NCBI RefSeq assembly: GCF_000402035.1
Contig: NC_021288.1
Coordinates: 836,831 to 900,830, forward strand
From: Caballeronia insecticola
Lineage (GTDB): Bacteria; Pseudomonadota; Gammaproteobacteria; Burkholderiales; Burkholderiaceae
Length of the DNA stretch: 64,000 bases
Direction: 5' to 3'
Position 1 is the first letter of the stretch. Every line of letters begins with the position of its first letter. A model generated the notes under the pieces. It worked only from the letters and a program-made list of their open reading frames with translations. It ran no database searches and was not told where the DNA came from. This document shows, piece after piece, positions 51,402 through 60,826 of the stretch. Made by a program: the position numbers and the translations under genes.

Positions 51402-52535
51402 TCATGCAAGGCCCGGGCGCGTCGTCTTGACGCCCACGGCCGAGAACACGTCGCTCCACATCGCCAGGGTCTTGTCGAAGGCGAAGGTCTGTGCAACGCC
51501 GGTGGCCCGCGCCGCGAGCGCCGCACGCTCGGCATCGCTTTGCATCAGACGCGCCAACGACTGCGCAAGCGCGCGTGTATCGCCGACGGGACGCACCAGC
51601 AACCCGTTCTCTTCATGACGGATGATGTCTCGCGGACCGCAATCGCAGTCGTAGCTCACTGCGGCGACGCCCGCGGCCATCGCTTCGACGAGCGTCATCG
51701 AGAAGCCTTCGAAGCGCGAACTCAGCACGTAGAGATCGGCGCGCTGATACCAGTCGCGCACATTGCCTGCATGCCCCGGCAACTTCACGCGATCCTGCAA
51801 ACCATGCTGCGCGATCATCTGTTGCAGCAGCGGGCGCTGCTCGCCTTCGCCGACGATCACGAGATCCCATTGCGGCAGGCTCTTTTCGATCTGCGCGAAG
51901 GCATCGATCAGATAATCGAAGCCCTTCGCTTCATGCAGACGGCCCACCGCCAGCAGAACGCGACGCTCGGGCGCGACCACCGTGCCCGGCATGATCATCG
52001 GTTCGGTGCGCGGAATCGGCAATGCAAACGGCGGCGGAATGACCGAGACGGCGGAGCAGTCGCAATGCTCGCGCAGCCATGTCTTGCTTTCCTCGGTCAG
52101 CACGACAATGCGGTCGGCGGACGGAAAGACCCAGCGGCGCAGCGTCGCCCATAGCCGGCTCGGCAGAATGGGCGGATGCGTATGTTCGGTCGCGACGACC
52201 TTGCACGGCAGCCCCCATCCCGCGACGATCGTCAGCACGGACGCGGCCGTCATCATGCCGAGTGCGACATCGGGCTTCAGTTGCCTGAGGATGCGGCGGA
52301 ACGCGCGCAAGCGTATGAAGTTCGCGCTCAGGCCGGACAACGCGCCACGGCGCGAAGGGATCGGCATGTGAACACGCTGCACGGAACTGTCGAGCGCGTA
52401 GAAGTCGAGTTCGGGCGATACCTCGGTCACGATCGTCACCTTAGCCGCCTGCATCGCCCACTCGTTTGCCAGATTCGCGGTGACGCGCTGCGCGCCGCCG
52501 CATTGCATCGAATAGATGAATATCACGATGTTCAT
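51402..52535 (-). CDS. GT4-family glycosyltransferase
   Basis: A 377-residue GT-B enzyme. MQCGGAQRVTANLANEW near the start and RFEGFSMTLVEAMAAGVAAV in the donor-binding half are typical. It resembles the downstream GT4 protein (both have the GGAxRVxANLxNxW form), so the two may be ancient duplicates. It starts 37 bp after the end of the tyrosine autokinase gene in the same operon. The sugar it transfers is unknown. Confidence 0.92.
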   Translation of the reverse strand: MNIVIFIYSMQCGGAQRVTANLANEWAMQAAKVTIVTEVSPELDFYALDSSVQRVHMPIPSRRGALSGLSANFIRLRAFRRILRQLKPDVALGMMTAASVLTIVAGWGLPCKVVATEHTHPPILPSRLWATLRRWVFPSADRIVVLTEESKTWLREHCDCSAVSVIPPPFALPIPRTEPMIMPGTVVAPERRVLLAVGRLHEAKGFDYLIDAFAQIEKSLPQWDLVIVGEGEQRPLLQQMIAQHGLQDRVKLPGHAGNVRDWYQRADLYVLSSRFEGFSMTLVEAMAAGVAAVSYDCDCGPRDIIRHEENGLLVRPVGDTRALAQSLARLMQSDAERAALAARATGVAQTFAFDKTLAMWSDVFSAVGVKTTRPGLA

Positions 52536-52572
52536 TGCGTCATTCCGGCCCAATGGAGAGTGATATTCAGGA

Positions 52573-54807
52573 CTAGCTTGCTTCCTGGTAATACGACCGG
52601 TACGCCGCGCCGCCATAACGCCGCGCATACGCATAGCCGCCCGCGCCTTCCGGCACCGCGTTGAGCACAAGCCCGTGCACCTTGCAGCCAGCCTGATTGA
52701 GACGCTGCACGGCCGTGCTGACTTCGGTCGCGCGCGTGACGCCGTAGCGTGCGAGCAGCAGGATCGTGCCGGCGGCCGGCGCGATGATGCCGACATCGGA
52801 CACGGCCAGGACCGCCGCGGCATCGACAACGACGATGTCGTAATCACCCGCCACCTCCTGCAGCACGAGCTCGAATTCGCCATGCAGCAAGAGTTCGGAC
52901 GCGTTGTCGGGATATCGGCCGACGCCGAGAAAGTCCAGATTCGGCAGCACGTCGCGACGAATGGCCTGGTCGATCGGCATTGAGCCGTCCATCACCTCGG
53001 ACAGCCCCTTCGCCCACGGCAGACCCATGATGCGATGCATGTGGCCGCGCCGCAGGTCCGCATCGACGAGCAGCACGCGCTTGCCGCCGGATGCCAGCAC
53101 CGCAGCGAAGTTCGCCGATGCGAACGACTTGCCGCTGTCCGGCATCGCGCCGCTCAGCATGACCACGTTGTTGCGCGCGCCGATCATCGCGACCTGCACG
53201 GCCGTGCGCAGAACGCGCAGCCCTTCGACCGCCGCGTCCTGAGGATGCTTCACCGCGAGCAGACGTTCGTTGACGCTGGGCCTCTTGGTCCGCGCGAGCC
53301 GTGCTTCATCCATGCTCATTGGAATGGCGCCGTACATCTTGAGGCCGATGCCTTCGAGTTCGACCGGATCGACCACGCCCTTCTTGAAGTAATCGCGCGC
53401 GAATGCGAGGCCCAGCCCCGCGAACGCTCCACCGATGAGCGCAAGCGCCGCGATCATCATACGGTTCGGTTTTGCGGGCTGCTCCGGCACATCGGCGAAA
53501 TCGACGACACGCACGCCGCTGATCTTCCCCGCACGCACGAGCTGAAGCTGTTCCACGTTCGAGCGCATCGCCGCGTAGACATCGGTCGAGACGCGCATTT
53601 CGCGCATCAGCCGGACGACGCCCTGCTCGTCGGCGGGCAATTCGCGCACACGGTCGGTGAGCGAATCGCGAAAATGGCGCGTGGCGTCGATCTGCTTGTC
53701 CAGTTGGACCATGTCCGGATGAGTGGGTGCAAAGCGCATTGCCTGTTCCTGGCGACGCTGCTGCAACTGATAGAGCGATGTTTCCGCCGTCGACGACTGC
53801 TGCAGAAGCACGCGCGCCTGCTCGCTGATATCGACGGACGCGCTTTTCTTCCGGAATTCGTTGTACCGTTGCTCCGCCTGCTCGACCTGCTGCTTGAGCC
53901 CGGGCAACTGCGAGTTGAGGAAGTCGAGCGAGGCTTGCGCGCGCACCGCTTTGCGTTCGGAGTTCTGCCGAACGTAGGCTTGCGCGATGGCATTGAGCGT
54001 CGCGCTCATGATCACGGGATCGGAGCCGGACAACGTAGCGGCGAGCACGTCCGACTTATTGCCCTCTTCCTCGACGACCAGCGCCCGGCGCAGATTGACG
54101 ATTGCCGTGGAGCGCGACGAGCGGCGCACCATGAATTCGATGCCCGGCTCGGCGTTGATGTTCGATACGCGCAGTTTGACCGGACCGTTGCCAGTCTTTA
54201 CGTCCAGCGTCTCGCCGATCTTGCCGGTCACCGGCGTTTCGATGCCCGGCCCCGTCAGTTCATATTTGCCGCCGGCCAGCGCCGTCAGCCTGAATGGGCG
54301 GCCGAGATCGCGCTTGGGCACGTCGAAAGTAGGCACTTCGATCGATTCATTTCCCCATGCATATCCACCCATGCCGAATAAACCCGGCGTGGAGAGATTA
54401 TCTGCGTTGCGCGCAATCGCACGGCCAATCAGCGGAAAATAAACCGGTTGTGCGGTAACTGCCAGATTCAAACTATCGACTGCCTCGCCAACGACGAGAT
54501 TCGAGCCGAGAATCTGGATTTCACCGTCCGCATTGGATCTTATTCCGGTAACGGAAGTGACATCTGCCACGGCACTATTGGACGAGCGCGACTGACCTTC
54601 ACCCGTATCTTCGAGCTGGACCACGATTTTTGTCTGGTAGACAGGCGGCGCAATGAATGCGTAAGTGATTCCCAGCGTGAATATCAGACTGAATGTAATC
54701 AGAATCAGCCAACGATGAGAATAAATGCTGTCGATGACACTTATAAGATCAAACCCAGGAGACGCACCACCTGCCTCCGCGGCGCGTTGCTCGATATGCT
54801 CCGCCAT
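52573..54807 (-). CDS. Polysaccharide co-polymerase/tyrosine autokinase (Wzc/BceF-like)
   Basis: A 744-residue inner-membrane protein. A Wzz domain with one membrane segment at each end (about 33-53 and 447-467) encloses a periplasmic region with a long coiled coil (about 290-400). The cytoplasmic BY-kinase domain has Walker A AMPDSGKS (554-561), Walker A' VLLVDADLR (around 582) and Walker B DIVVVDA (around 662). The tail bears six Tyr between 725 and 740 for autophosphorylation. It governs chain length and export of exopolysaccharide, as BceF and Wzc do. It heads the minus operon, divergent from the initiating transferase gene. Confidence 0.93.
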   Translation of the reverse strand: MAEHIEQRAAEAGGASPGFDLISVIDSIYSHRWLILITFSLIFTLGITYAFIAPPVYQTKIVVQLEDTGEGQSRSSNSAVADVTSVTGIRSNADGEIQILGSNLVVGEAVDSLNLAVTAQPVYFPLIGRAIARNADNLSTPGLFGMGGYAWGNESIEVPTFDVPKRDLGRPFRLTALAGGKYELTGPGIETPVTGKIGETLDVKTGNGPVKLRVSNINAEPGIEFMVRRSSRSTAIVNLRRALVVEEEGNKSDVLAATLSGSDPVIMSATLNAIAQAYVRQNSERKAVRAQASLDFLNSQLPGLKQQVEQAEQRYNEFRKKSASVDISEQARVLLQQSSTAETSLYQLQQRRQEQAMRFAPTHPDMVQLDKQIDATRHFRDSLTDRVRELPADEQGVVRLMREMRVSTDVYAAMRSNVEQLQLVRAGKISGVRVVDFADVPEQPAKPNRMMIAALALIGGAFAGLGLAFARDYFKKGVVDPVELEGIGLKMYGAIPMSMDEARLARTKRPSVNERLLAVKHPQDAAVEGLRVLRTAVQVAMIGARNNVVMLSGAMPDSGKSFASANFAAVLASGGKRVLLVDADLRRGHMHRIMGLPWAKGLSEVMDGSMPIDQAIRRDVLPNLDFLGVGRYPDNASELLLHGEFELVLQEVAGDYDIVVVDAAAVLAVSDVGIIAPAAGTILLLARYGVTRATEVSTAVQRLNQAGCKVHGLVLNAVPEGAGGYAYARRYGGAAYRSYYQEAS

Positions 54808-55342
54808 GGCTTCCCCACTTAATCACTTTTCTGTCGAAGAGGATCGGTAGACCGGCCGTGCGCAAAAGAACAGGCCGTGTCGAATCGATTCGTGTGAAGT
54901 GATACTAAGTACCCGTATTTCTCTGACTTAATGAATTTAGCACGCCGCAATACTTCCGATTAATGTGCCCGGCGCATTGTGAAATGTAGTACGCAAAGGC
55001 ATTTTTTGTGCGGCGCTCCGTATCCTATACCGGCGCCGTCGAGAACGGCAACAAACCTTTTTTTATTCGTTGGTTCATCTGAACAATCAGGAAACAACGC
55101 TTAGGGAATTCCAGTACTAAAAGTGCAAAAAACTTCTTGGAACGTCGATGGTTTGTTGATTACGATACCGTCTCGGACGGGGATATTCTGGTCGTTTTAA
55201 TCAACATACTAGTGAACGCCTATAAGTTTTTTTTCCTTTTTCGCGTTTGAAAGCCATCGCGACACCGCAGTAAGGGGTGACTCCCCGAGGCTCAAATCAC
55301 GCACCGCACCATGCCGCCCTCGCAAGCTCCCGGAGAAGCAAA
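54808..55342. promoter_or_regulatory. Divergent promoter region of the exopolysaccharide operons
   Basis: A 535-bp gap between the autokinase (minus) and initiating transferase (plus) genes, the most AT-rich part of the locus. It has several A and T tracts (about 55060-55075, 55125-55135, 55225-55240), which suit binding of a nucleoid protein or repressor. No sigma-54 site or JUMPstart-type element was found. No gene is visible. Confidence 0.55.
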
Positions 55343-56491
55343 ATGATTAACTTGGCAGTGGGCTTTACAACCGCGTTCTTCGTGACGTGGCTGGTGGTTC
55401 GGTACGCGGGAACCTATGCACGCTTTTCGCTGGATCTGGATCTTCACGCAGTCCAAAAGAATCATCACAGTGTCGTGCCGCGCGTCGGCGGTCTCGCTAT
55501 TTTCTGCGGCATGGCCATCACGTTCGCTACATCGACCTTCCTCTATACGTCGCCGACGTATGAGGCATTTCTATTGTTGAGTTGCGCCACGCCCGTCTTT
55601 ATTGCGGGCCTTGCAGAAGACCTCACGAAGCGCGTGAGCCCGCGCATGCGTCTCGTCTGCGCGCTCGGTGCGGCGCTCGCCGGATGCTTCGTACTCCATG
55701 CCGTGATCGACCGTGTGGACGTGCCGGCGATCGACTTCGCGTTGCGCATCTTGCCCATCGGTATCGCATTCACCGTGCTCGCCGTGGCCGGCGTCACGAA
55801 TGCCATGAATATCATCGACGGACTCAACGGCCTTGCGTCAGTCGTCGCCATTCTGATCTTCGCGTCGATCGGCTATGTCGCCGTGACCGTCAACGACTGG
55901 CTCGTCGCGAGCGTCGCGTTCGCGATGATCGGCACCATCGGCGGTTTCGTCGTGTGGAACTATCCGTCCGGGCTCGTGTTCCTCGGCGATGGCGGCGCTT
56001 ATTTCATCGGCTTCGTGATGGCCGAGCTTGTCGTGTTGCTGATCGCGCGTCACCCGAACGTGAGCGCGTTCTACGCGGTCGTCGCGTTGTATCCGGCGTT
56101 CGAGACGCTGTTCTCGATCTATCGCCGCCGATACGTACGCGGTCGCGCGGTCGATGCGCCCGACGCGCTGCATCTGCATACGCTCATCTACAAGCGGATT
56201 GCGCGCAAAGGCATTGCGTTCAGCGACCACCCGCATTGCACGCGACGCAATTCGGTCAGCTCGGTGTATCTGTGGCTGCTGAGTCTCATCACCATTGTCC
56301 CGGCGACGTTCTTCTGGAGTTCGCCTTACGTGCTCACGTTCGCAGCCCTCGCGTTCGTGAGCGTTTATCTGTGGATTTATTCGGCCATGGTCAGGTTCAA
56401 GACGCCGGGCTGGATGATCCTTCCGGTCGCGGTGCTGCGCCAGACTTCACGCACCGAAAGACCGCCGGCCGCACCCGACCGCCTGCACTGA
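55343..56491 (+). CDS. Undecaprenyl-phosphate sugar-phosphate transferase (WbpL/WecA/MraY family)
   Basis: A 382-residue protein with about eleven membrane segments. The core motifs NAMNIIDGLNGLA (about 152-164) and FLGDGGAYFIGF (about 216-227) are clear. The first acidic motif reads LAEDLTKRVSPR, with Glu-Asp where other members have Asp-Asp. This enzyme loads the first sugar-phosphate on the lipid carrier and so starts repeat-unit assembly. The ATG at 55343 follows GGAG. It heads the plus-strand operon. Confidence 0.92.
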   Translation: MINLAVGFTTAFFVTWLVVRYAGTYARFSLDLDLHAVQKNHHSVVPRVGGLAIFCGMAITFATSTFLYTSPTYEAFLLLSCATPVFIAGLAEDLTKRVSPRMRLVCALGAALAGCFVLHAVIDRVDVPAIDFALRILPIGIAFTVLAVAGVTNAMNIIDGLNGLASVVAILIFASIGYVAVTVNDWLVASVAFAMIGTIGGFVVWNYPSGLVFLGDGGAYFIGFVMAELVVLLIARHPNVSAFYAVVALYPAFETLFSIYRRRYVRGRAVDAPDALHLHTLIYKRIARKGIAFSDHPHCTRRNSVSSVYLWLLSLITIVPATFFWSSPYVLTFAALAFVSVYLWIYSAMVRFKTPGWMILPVAVLRQTSRTERPPAAPDRLH

Positions 56492-56605
56492 TTCTCGCGA
56501 AATCAACGCACGCCGTCCCGCCCTTTACCAGGCGGGACGGCGCAGTGCGCGGACCGCAAAGGTTCGCGACATCGTCACCGTCAAGTTCAGCGATTCGGAG
56601 AATTC

Positions 56606-57790
56606 ATGAATCCCCGCAAGGTCGTACTCTTCGCCAATACGGACTGGTATCTCTATCATTTCCGGCTCTCGCTGATGAAGCGGCTTCGGGACGATGGCTA
56701 TGAAATCGTGCTCCTGTCGCCGCCCGGCGAATACGCGCAGAAGCTTCTGGATCTCGGCTTTCGCTGGCATGCCGTGCCGATGCAGCGGCGCAGCCTCAAT
56801 CCGTGGCGCGAGCTGATGCTTATTCAATGGCTCGCGCAGTTCTTCGCACGCGAGCGGCCGGGCATCGTGCATGGCTTCACCATCAAGGGCGCGGTCTACG
56901 GCTCGCTGGCCGCCAAGCTCGCGTCGGTGCCGGTGTGCATCAATGCGATAGACGGCATGGGCTACGTTTTCACCAGCAACACCGCGAAGGCGCGCATGCT
57001 GCGCCCGATGGTGCGGCAGGTCATGAAGCTCGCGTTTCATGGTCCGTCGTGCGCGCTGATCCTGCAGAATCCCGACGACGCCATGCTCTTCAGGCAAGCG
57101 AAGATCGTCGAAGATCGTGCGATGCGTATCGTGCGGGGCGCGGGCGTCGACTTCAAGCGCTTCACGCCGCGCGAGGAAACCGCGGGCGAACCGCAGCAGC
57201 CGCTGCGCATCCTGGTGGCCGCGCGGCTGATCCGCGAAAAGGGCATCGAGGACTATGCGGAAGCCGCGCGCATTCTGAAGGCCGAGAATCGTTCGATCCG
57301 CTTCCTGCTGGCCGGCGCGCCCGATGAAGGCAATCCCGCCGCGGTCAGCGTGAAGGCGGTGCGTCGCTGGGTCGACGAAGGGCTGATCGAATATCTGGGC
57401 CATGTGAGCGACATGCCCGCGCTGCTGTCGGAAGTCGATGTCGTCGCGTTGCCGAGCTACTACCGCGAAGGGCTGCCCACGACGCTCGTCGAAGGCGCCG
57501 CGTGCGCCTTGCCGCTCATCACGACCGATGGCCCCGGCTGCCGCGAAGTCGTGAGCCGCAACGGCGAAGACGGGCTGATCGTCCCGCCGCGCGACGCCCG
57601 CGCCCTCGCCGACGCGATCCGCCTGCTCGACGACGACCGCGCGCTCGCCCGCAAGCTCGGCCGCGCGGCACACGAAAAAGGCTTGCGCGAATTCGACGAA
57701 ACCGTCGTGCTCGACAAGCTGCTCGCGACCTATCGCGAACTCGGAGCGCGCCGGCGAGGTGCGCCCATCATGCACGCCGAATCGGCTTGA
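56606..57790 (+). CDS. GT4-family glycosyltransferase, WbpL-linked type
   Basis: A 394-residue GT-B protein. The opening ANTDWYLYHFRLSLM and the segments GFTIKGAVYGSLAAKL and YREGLPTTLVEGAACALPLI match the type that follows the initiating WecA/WbpL step (e.g. PglA/WbaZ-like). It probably adds the second sugar. It lies 114 bp after the transferase gene. Confidence 0.92.
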   Translation: MNPRKVVLFANTDWYLYHFRLSLMKRLRDDGYEIVLLSPPGEYAQKLLDLGFRWHAVPMQRRSLNPWRELMLIQWLAQFFARERPGIVHGFTIKGAVYGSLAAKLASVPVCINAIDGMGYVFTSNTAKARMLRPMVRQVMKLAFHGPSCALILQNPDDAMLFRQAKIVEDRAMRIVRGAGVDFKRFTPREETAGEPQQPLRILVAARLIREKGIEDYAEAARILKAENRSIRFLLAGAPDEGNPAAVSVKAVRRWVDEGLIEYLGHVSDMPALLSEVDVVALPSYYREGLPTTLVEGAACALPLITTDGPGCREVVSRNGEDGLIVPPRDARALADAIRLLDDDRALARKLGRAAHEKGLREFDETVVLDKLLATYRELGARRRGAPIMHAESA

Positions 57791-57809
57791 TTTCGGGAGT
57801 CAATGTCTC

Positions 57810-58766
57810 GTGAATACATCGTCCGCTTCGACATTTCTCACCGTCGTCACGCCCACCTTCAACCGTGCGCATTGCCTTCCTCGCCTCTTCGAAAGTCTCG
57901 CGAAGCAAACGGATCGGGGCTTCGAATGGCTGATCGTCGATGACGGCAGCTCGGACGCCACGCCCGAATTCTGCGCCGCGATGATGGCGCAAACCGACGT
58001 GAAAGTGCGCGTGATCCGCAAGATGAACGGCGGCAAGCACACCGCGCTGAATGCGGCGATGGCGCACGTCGAGACGGAGCTTGTCTTTATCGTCGATAGC
58101 GACGATTGCCTGACGCCGAACGCCGTGTCGCGCGTGCGCCACGTCTGGACGCAACACAAGGCCGCGAACCTGTCCGGCATCAGCTTCCTGCGCGGCACGA
58201 CCGAACACGACACGCTCGGGCAGCGCTTTCCCGTCGATGGCGAGATCGCGTCTTACATCGAGATGCGTTTCAATCGGGGCGTGAAGGGCGACAAGGCAGA
58301 GATCTACCGAAGCGACCTGCTGAGAAAGCATCCGTTTCCGGAGTTCGACGGCGAACGTTTCCTCGCGGAAGACGCGGTGTGGGTGCCGATCGGTCTCGAG
58401 TATCAGATGGTCCACGTGAACGAGATCGTCTACGTCGGCAACTATCTGGAGGCCGGACTCACGCTCGGCGGCAAATCGTATATGGCGAAGTGCCCGAACG
58501 GCGCGATCGAAAGCGTCAGGGTGTTTTTGTCGCGCAAGGTGCGCATGAAGGTGCGCGTGCCGATGGCATGGCGCTATATCGCCTATGGCCTGTTTGCGAA
58601 GCGTCCGCTCGCGCGGCACATTGCATCGAGCGAGGCGCCGTGGTTCGTCGCGAGCCAGCTTGCCGGCGGCATCGCGCTCTTTTTGTACTGGCGGCGCAAG
58701 TTCCGTGTGGAGCTGACGGCCGCACATAGTCTGCGCGGCGGCGAAGGTTCGCCCACGAGCGCCTGA
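57810..58766 (+). CDS. GT2-family glycosyltransferase
   Basis: A 318-residue GT-A enzyme. The opening FLTVVTPTFNRAHCLPRLFE and nucleotide-binding VDDGSSD, then the metal motif DSDD, are typical of GT2. The start is GTG 57810, 19 bp after the GT4 stop; GGGAG stands upstream. It is the last gene of the plus operon, and a hairpin follows at 58840-58860. Confidence 0.9.
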   Translation: MNTSSASTFLTVVTPTFNRAHCLPRLFESLAKQTDRGFEWLIVDDGSSDATPEFCAAMMAQTDVKVRVIRKMNGGKHTALNAAMAHVETELVFIVDSDDCLTPNAVSRVRHVWTQHKAANLSGISFLRGTTEHDTLGQRFPVDGEIASYIEMRFNRGVKGDKAEIYRSDLLRKHPFPEFDGERFLAEDAVWVPIGLEYQMVHVNEIVYVGNYLEAGLTLGGKSYMAKCPNGAIESVRVFLSRKVRMKVRVPMAWRYIAYGLFAKRPLARHIASSEAPWFVASQLAGGIALFLYWRRKFRVELTAAHSLRGGEGSPTSA

Positions 58767-58839
58767 CAGTCCAGCGCCGGCTCCAACGCGCGTGTGCGCG
58801 CCGTGTTTATCGCACGAACGCGCACATGTATCGCATCAC

Positions 58840-58860
58840 GCGTGAGCATGACGCTCACGC
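58840..58860. terminator. Bidirectional hairpin terminator
   Basis: GCGTGAGC (58840-58847) and GCTCACGC (58853-58860) form a perfect 8-bp stem with a 5-base loop in the 119-bp gap between converging genes. On the plus strand TATTGTCATCCTT follows, a weak T tract. It probably ends the plus operon. Confidence 0.55.
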
Positions 58861-58885
58861 TATTGTCATCCTTGGCGAAACCCGC

Positions 58886-60091
58886 TTACTTCGGATTGAC
58901 GACGGTGCACTTCGGACCTGCCGGGTCCCAGTTCGCGTGGTAGTACGCCTGGGCGAGCGGACGGCCCCAGACCGGGTTCGTGCTCGTGATCGAACCGGTC
59001 ACGTTCGAACCGTTCGGCAGCGACTGCACCGAGTACGCGCACACCTTGCTGCCGGTATCCACGTGGTTCGTGATGTTGACGATCATCGTCTTCTTCACGT
59101 TGCCCGCGAAGTCCGAGAGCCAGATCTGGATGCCGGGGCCCGCGCAGTTCTTCGTCGTCGGGCTGTTGATCGTGATGTTCTCGAGCACGCCGATGTTGTT
59201 GTACGGCTCGATGTCCAGACCCGCGCCCGGCGCCGTGCCGCCGATGCTTTCCCAGATCGGGCTGTTGAGCGTCAGACCGCTCACGCTGATGACCGACATG
59301 CCCTGACGGCGGCAACCGACCGCGTGGTGATTATTGATCGTGATGTTCTTGGCCCACGACGTGCCGCCGAGGAAGCTGCCGTCGATGTAGATGCCGTCGC
59401 CCCAGCAGTTGATCGTCGTCGGGGATTCGAGCGTCAGGTTCGTCGCGCCGCAGATCGAGATGCCCATGCCCAGCTCGCCGGTCTTCGTCGAGTTGAGTTC
59501 CTTGCTGCCGTCGAGGTATGCATTCTCGATGATCGCGCCATCCACGTCCCACGCGCGGATCATCTCGTAGTTGTCCGTGTTGTACGGAAGCAGCTTGATG
59601 GACGCGCCCGGCGCGAAGCGGATGTGGCTCTTGTTGCGCAGATCGAGACCCTTCGTGTCGATGCGGCACTGGCCCGTGATCAGCAGAATCTGGCCGACGG
59701 AACCGTCGATTGCGGCTTGCAGCGCGGCGCGGTCATTGGTCTTGCCGTCGCCCTTCACGCCGAACGACGTATCGGTCAGCACACCGGCGGTGCTGCCCGA
59801 GCTCGAATTGTTGGTGCTCGACGGCGTGCTTGCCGGCGTGCTGGTTGCAGGCGCGCTCGCGGCAGGCGAGCTTGCCGCCGTGGAGCCCGAGGCGCCGGTG
59901 CTGCCGCCGCGACGGCGCTGGCGATCCGCCACGGAATCCGCTACGCCGCCGTCGCCACCGCCGCCACAGGCTGCGAGTACGGCAGAACCCGCCGATGCGA
60001 CAAGCGCCGCGAGAAATTTGCGTCGGAACGCGAAATCGGCTTCTCGATTCACGGAACCCTGGATGCTGTCTTTTTCGAGTTGCATTTTCAT
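58886..60091 (-). CDS. Right-handed beta-helix lipoprotein, pectate-lyase-like
   Basis: A 401-residue exported lipoprotein. The N-terminus has an RR pair (residues 23-24, FRRKFLAAL) and lipobox LAAC with the lipidated Cys at 42, followed by Gly-rich and Ser/Ala/Thr-rich linkers (about 43-105). A beta-helix domain with FGVKGDGKTNDRAALQAAID near its start fills the rest. Conserved rungs read INNHHAVGC and NSPTTKNC. It is the counterpart of the protein at 49247. It may cut, modify or bind the exopolysaccharide outside the cytoplasm; reaction unknown. Confidence 0.84.
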   Translation of the reverse strand: MKMQLEKDSIQGSVNREADFAFRRKFLAALVASAGSAVLAACGGGGDGGVADSVADRQRRRGGSTGASGSTAASSPAASAPATSTPASTPSSTNNSSSGSTAGVLTDTSFGVKGDGKTNDRAALQAAIDGSVGQILLITGQCRIDTKGLDLRNKSHIRFAPGASIKLLPYNTDNYEMIRAWDVDGAIIENAYLDGSKELNSTKTGELGMGISICGATNLTLESPTTINCWGDGIYIDGSFLGGTSWAKNITINNHHAVGCRRQGMSVISVSGLTLNSPIWESIGGTAPGAGLDIEPYNNIGVLENITINSPTTKNCAGPGIQIWLSDFAGNVKKTMIVNITNHVDTGSKVCAYSVQSLPNGSNVTGSITSTNPVWGRPLAQAYYHANWDPAGPKCTVVNPK

Positions 60092-60826
60092 TTCAGTTAG
60101 ATGAAAGGAAACGGCAGGTACGGACGAGCTGAACCATCAGCCTAAATTTTAGGACTGCTATTCAACCGCGCCGCCGCTCGGCCTTGGTTTAAAGGTGACT
60201 CGATCCTGCTCGGAGCCAGTTCCATCACTTCGGACTACTATTCATCCCGTCTCGATACGCGCACGCGATGTTTTGCCGGAAAATAGCAATGTCTGCTGCG
60301 AGGCATTTCGGAGGAGCGCCGCGCGTGTTACATGCGGCTAAGGGTTCTGAACGCTGATTCGAACGGTCCGACCGTTCGCGCTATGAACGATAATATCTTA
60401 TCGTAATATATAGGTATTTTTTACGGATAGCAGGTAAGCGTCTGTAACTAATGACTTATTCGGTATTTATTGCCCGAAAAGTTTCAATTTCCGATAGGGC
60501 CAGATGCATTTTTTGCGGATTGGCAAGGCAGAAGTTGTTTCAATGCATCAGCGAATTAAAAGACCTGATTCCTATCAGGGCTTTTTGATTTTTTTGTCTG
60601 ACGAGAAAATCAGGTTTGACGCACTCGAATTTGCGTAACGCGTAATTCTTTCGGGCGATCGAATGGCGCGTCCATTACTGCGCGACCGAGGTTTGCTGCG
60701 CATGCGCCGGTGAAATTCGCGGGCAGAAAGATAAAGCCCCGGCGAACGCGGCATTCGTCGAGGCCTCGAGCGGCGCATTTTACATAAGCCTCGAAACGCG
60801 CGTATAGACGATCAAAATGCCGCGCA
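60092..60826. other. Intergenic stretch, 735 bp, AT-rich
   Basis: It lies behind the start of the beta-helix lipoprotein gene and after the end of the Nudix gene, both on the minus strand. From about 60360 to 60600 it is strikingly AT-rich for this genome. The promoter of the lipoprotein gene must lie at its left end. No protein gene is convincing; the bidirectional terminator at 60561-60596 lies inside and may also end an unseen plus-strand RNA. Confidence 0.5.
60561..60596 (+). terminator. Intrinsic terminator, active on both strands
   Basis: CCTGAT (60564-60569) pairs with ATCAGG (60574-60579) around a TCCT loop, extended by AG/CT pairs. On the plus strand it is followed by TTTTTGATTTTTTT. 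On the minus strand TCTTTTAATT follows, so it could also end the Nudix transcript. No plus-strand gene precedes it. Confidence 0.7.
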
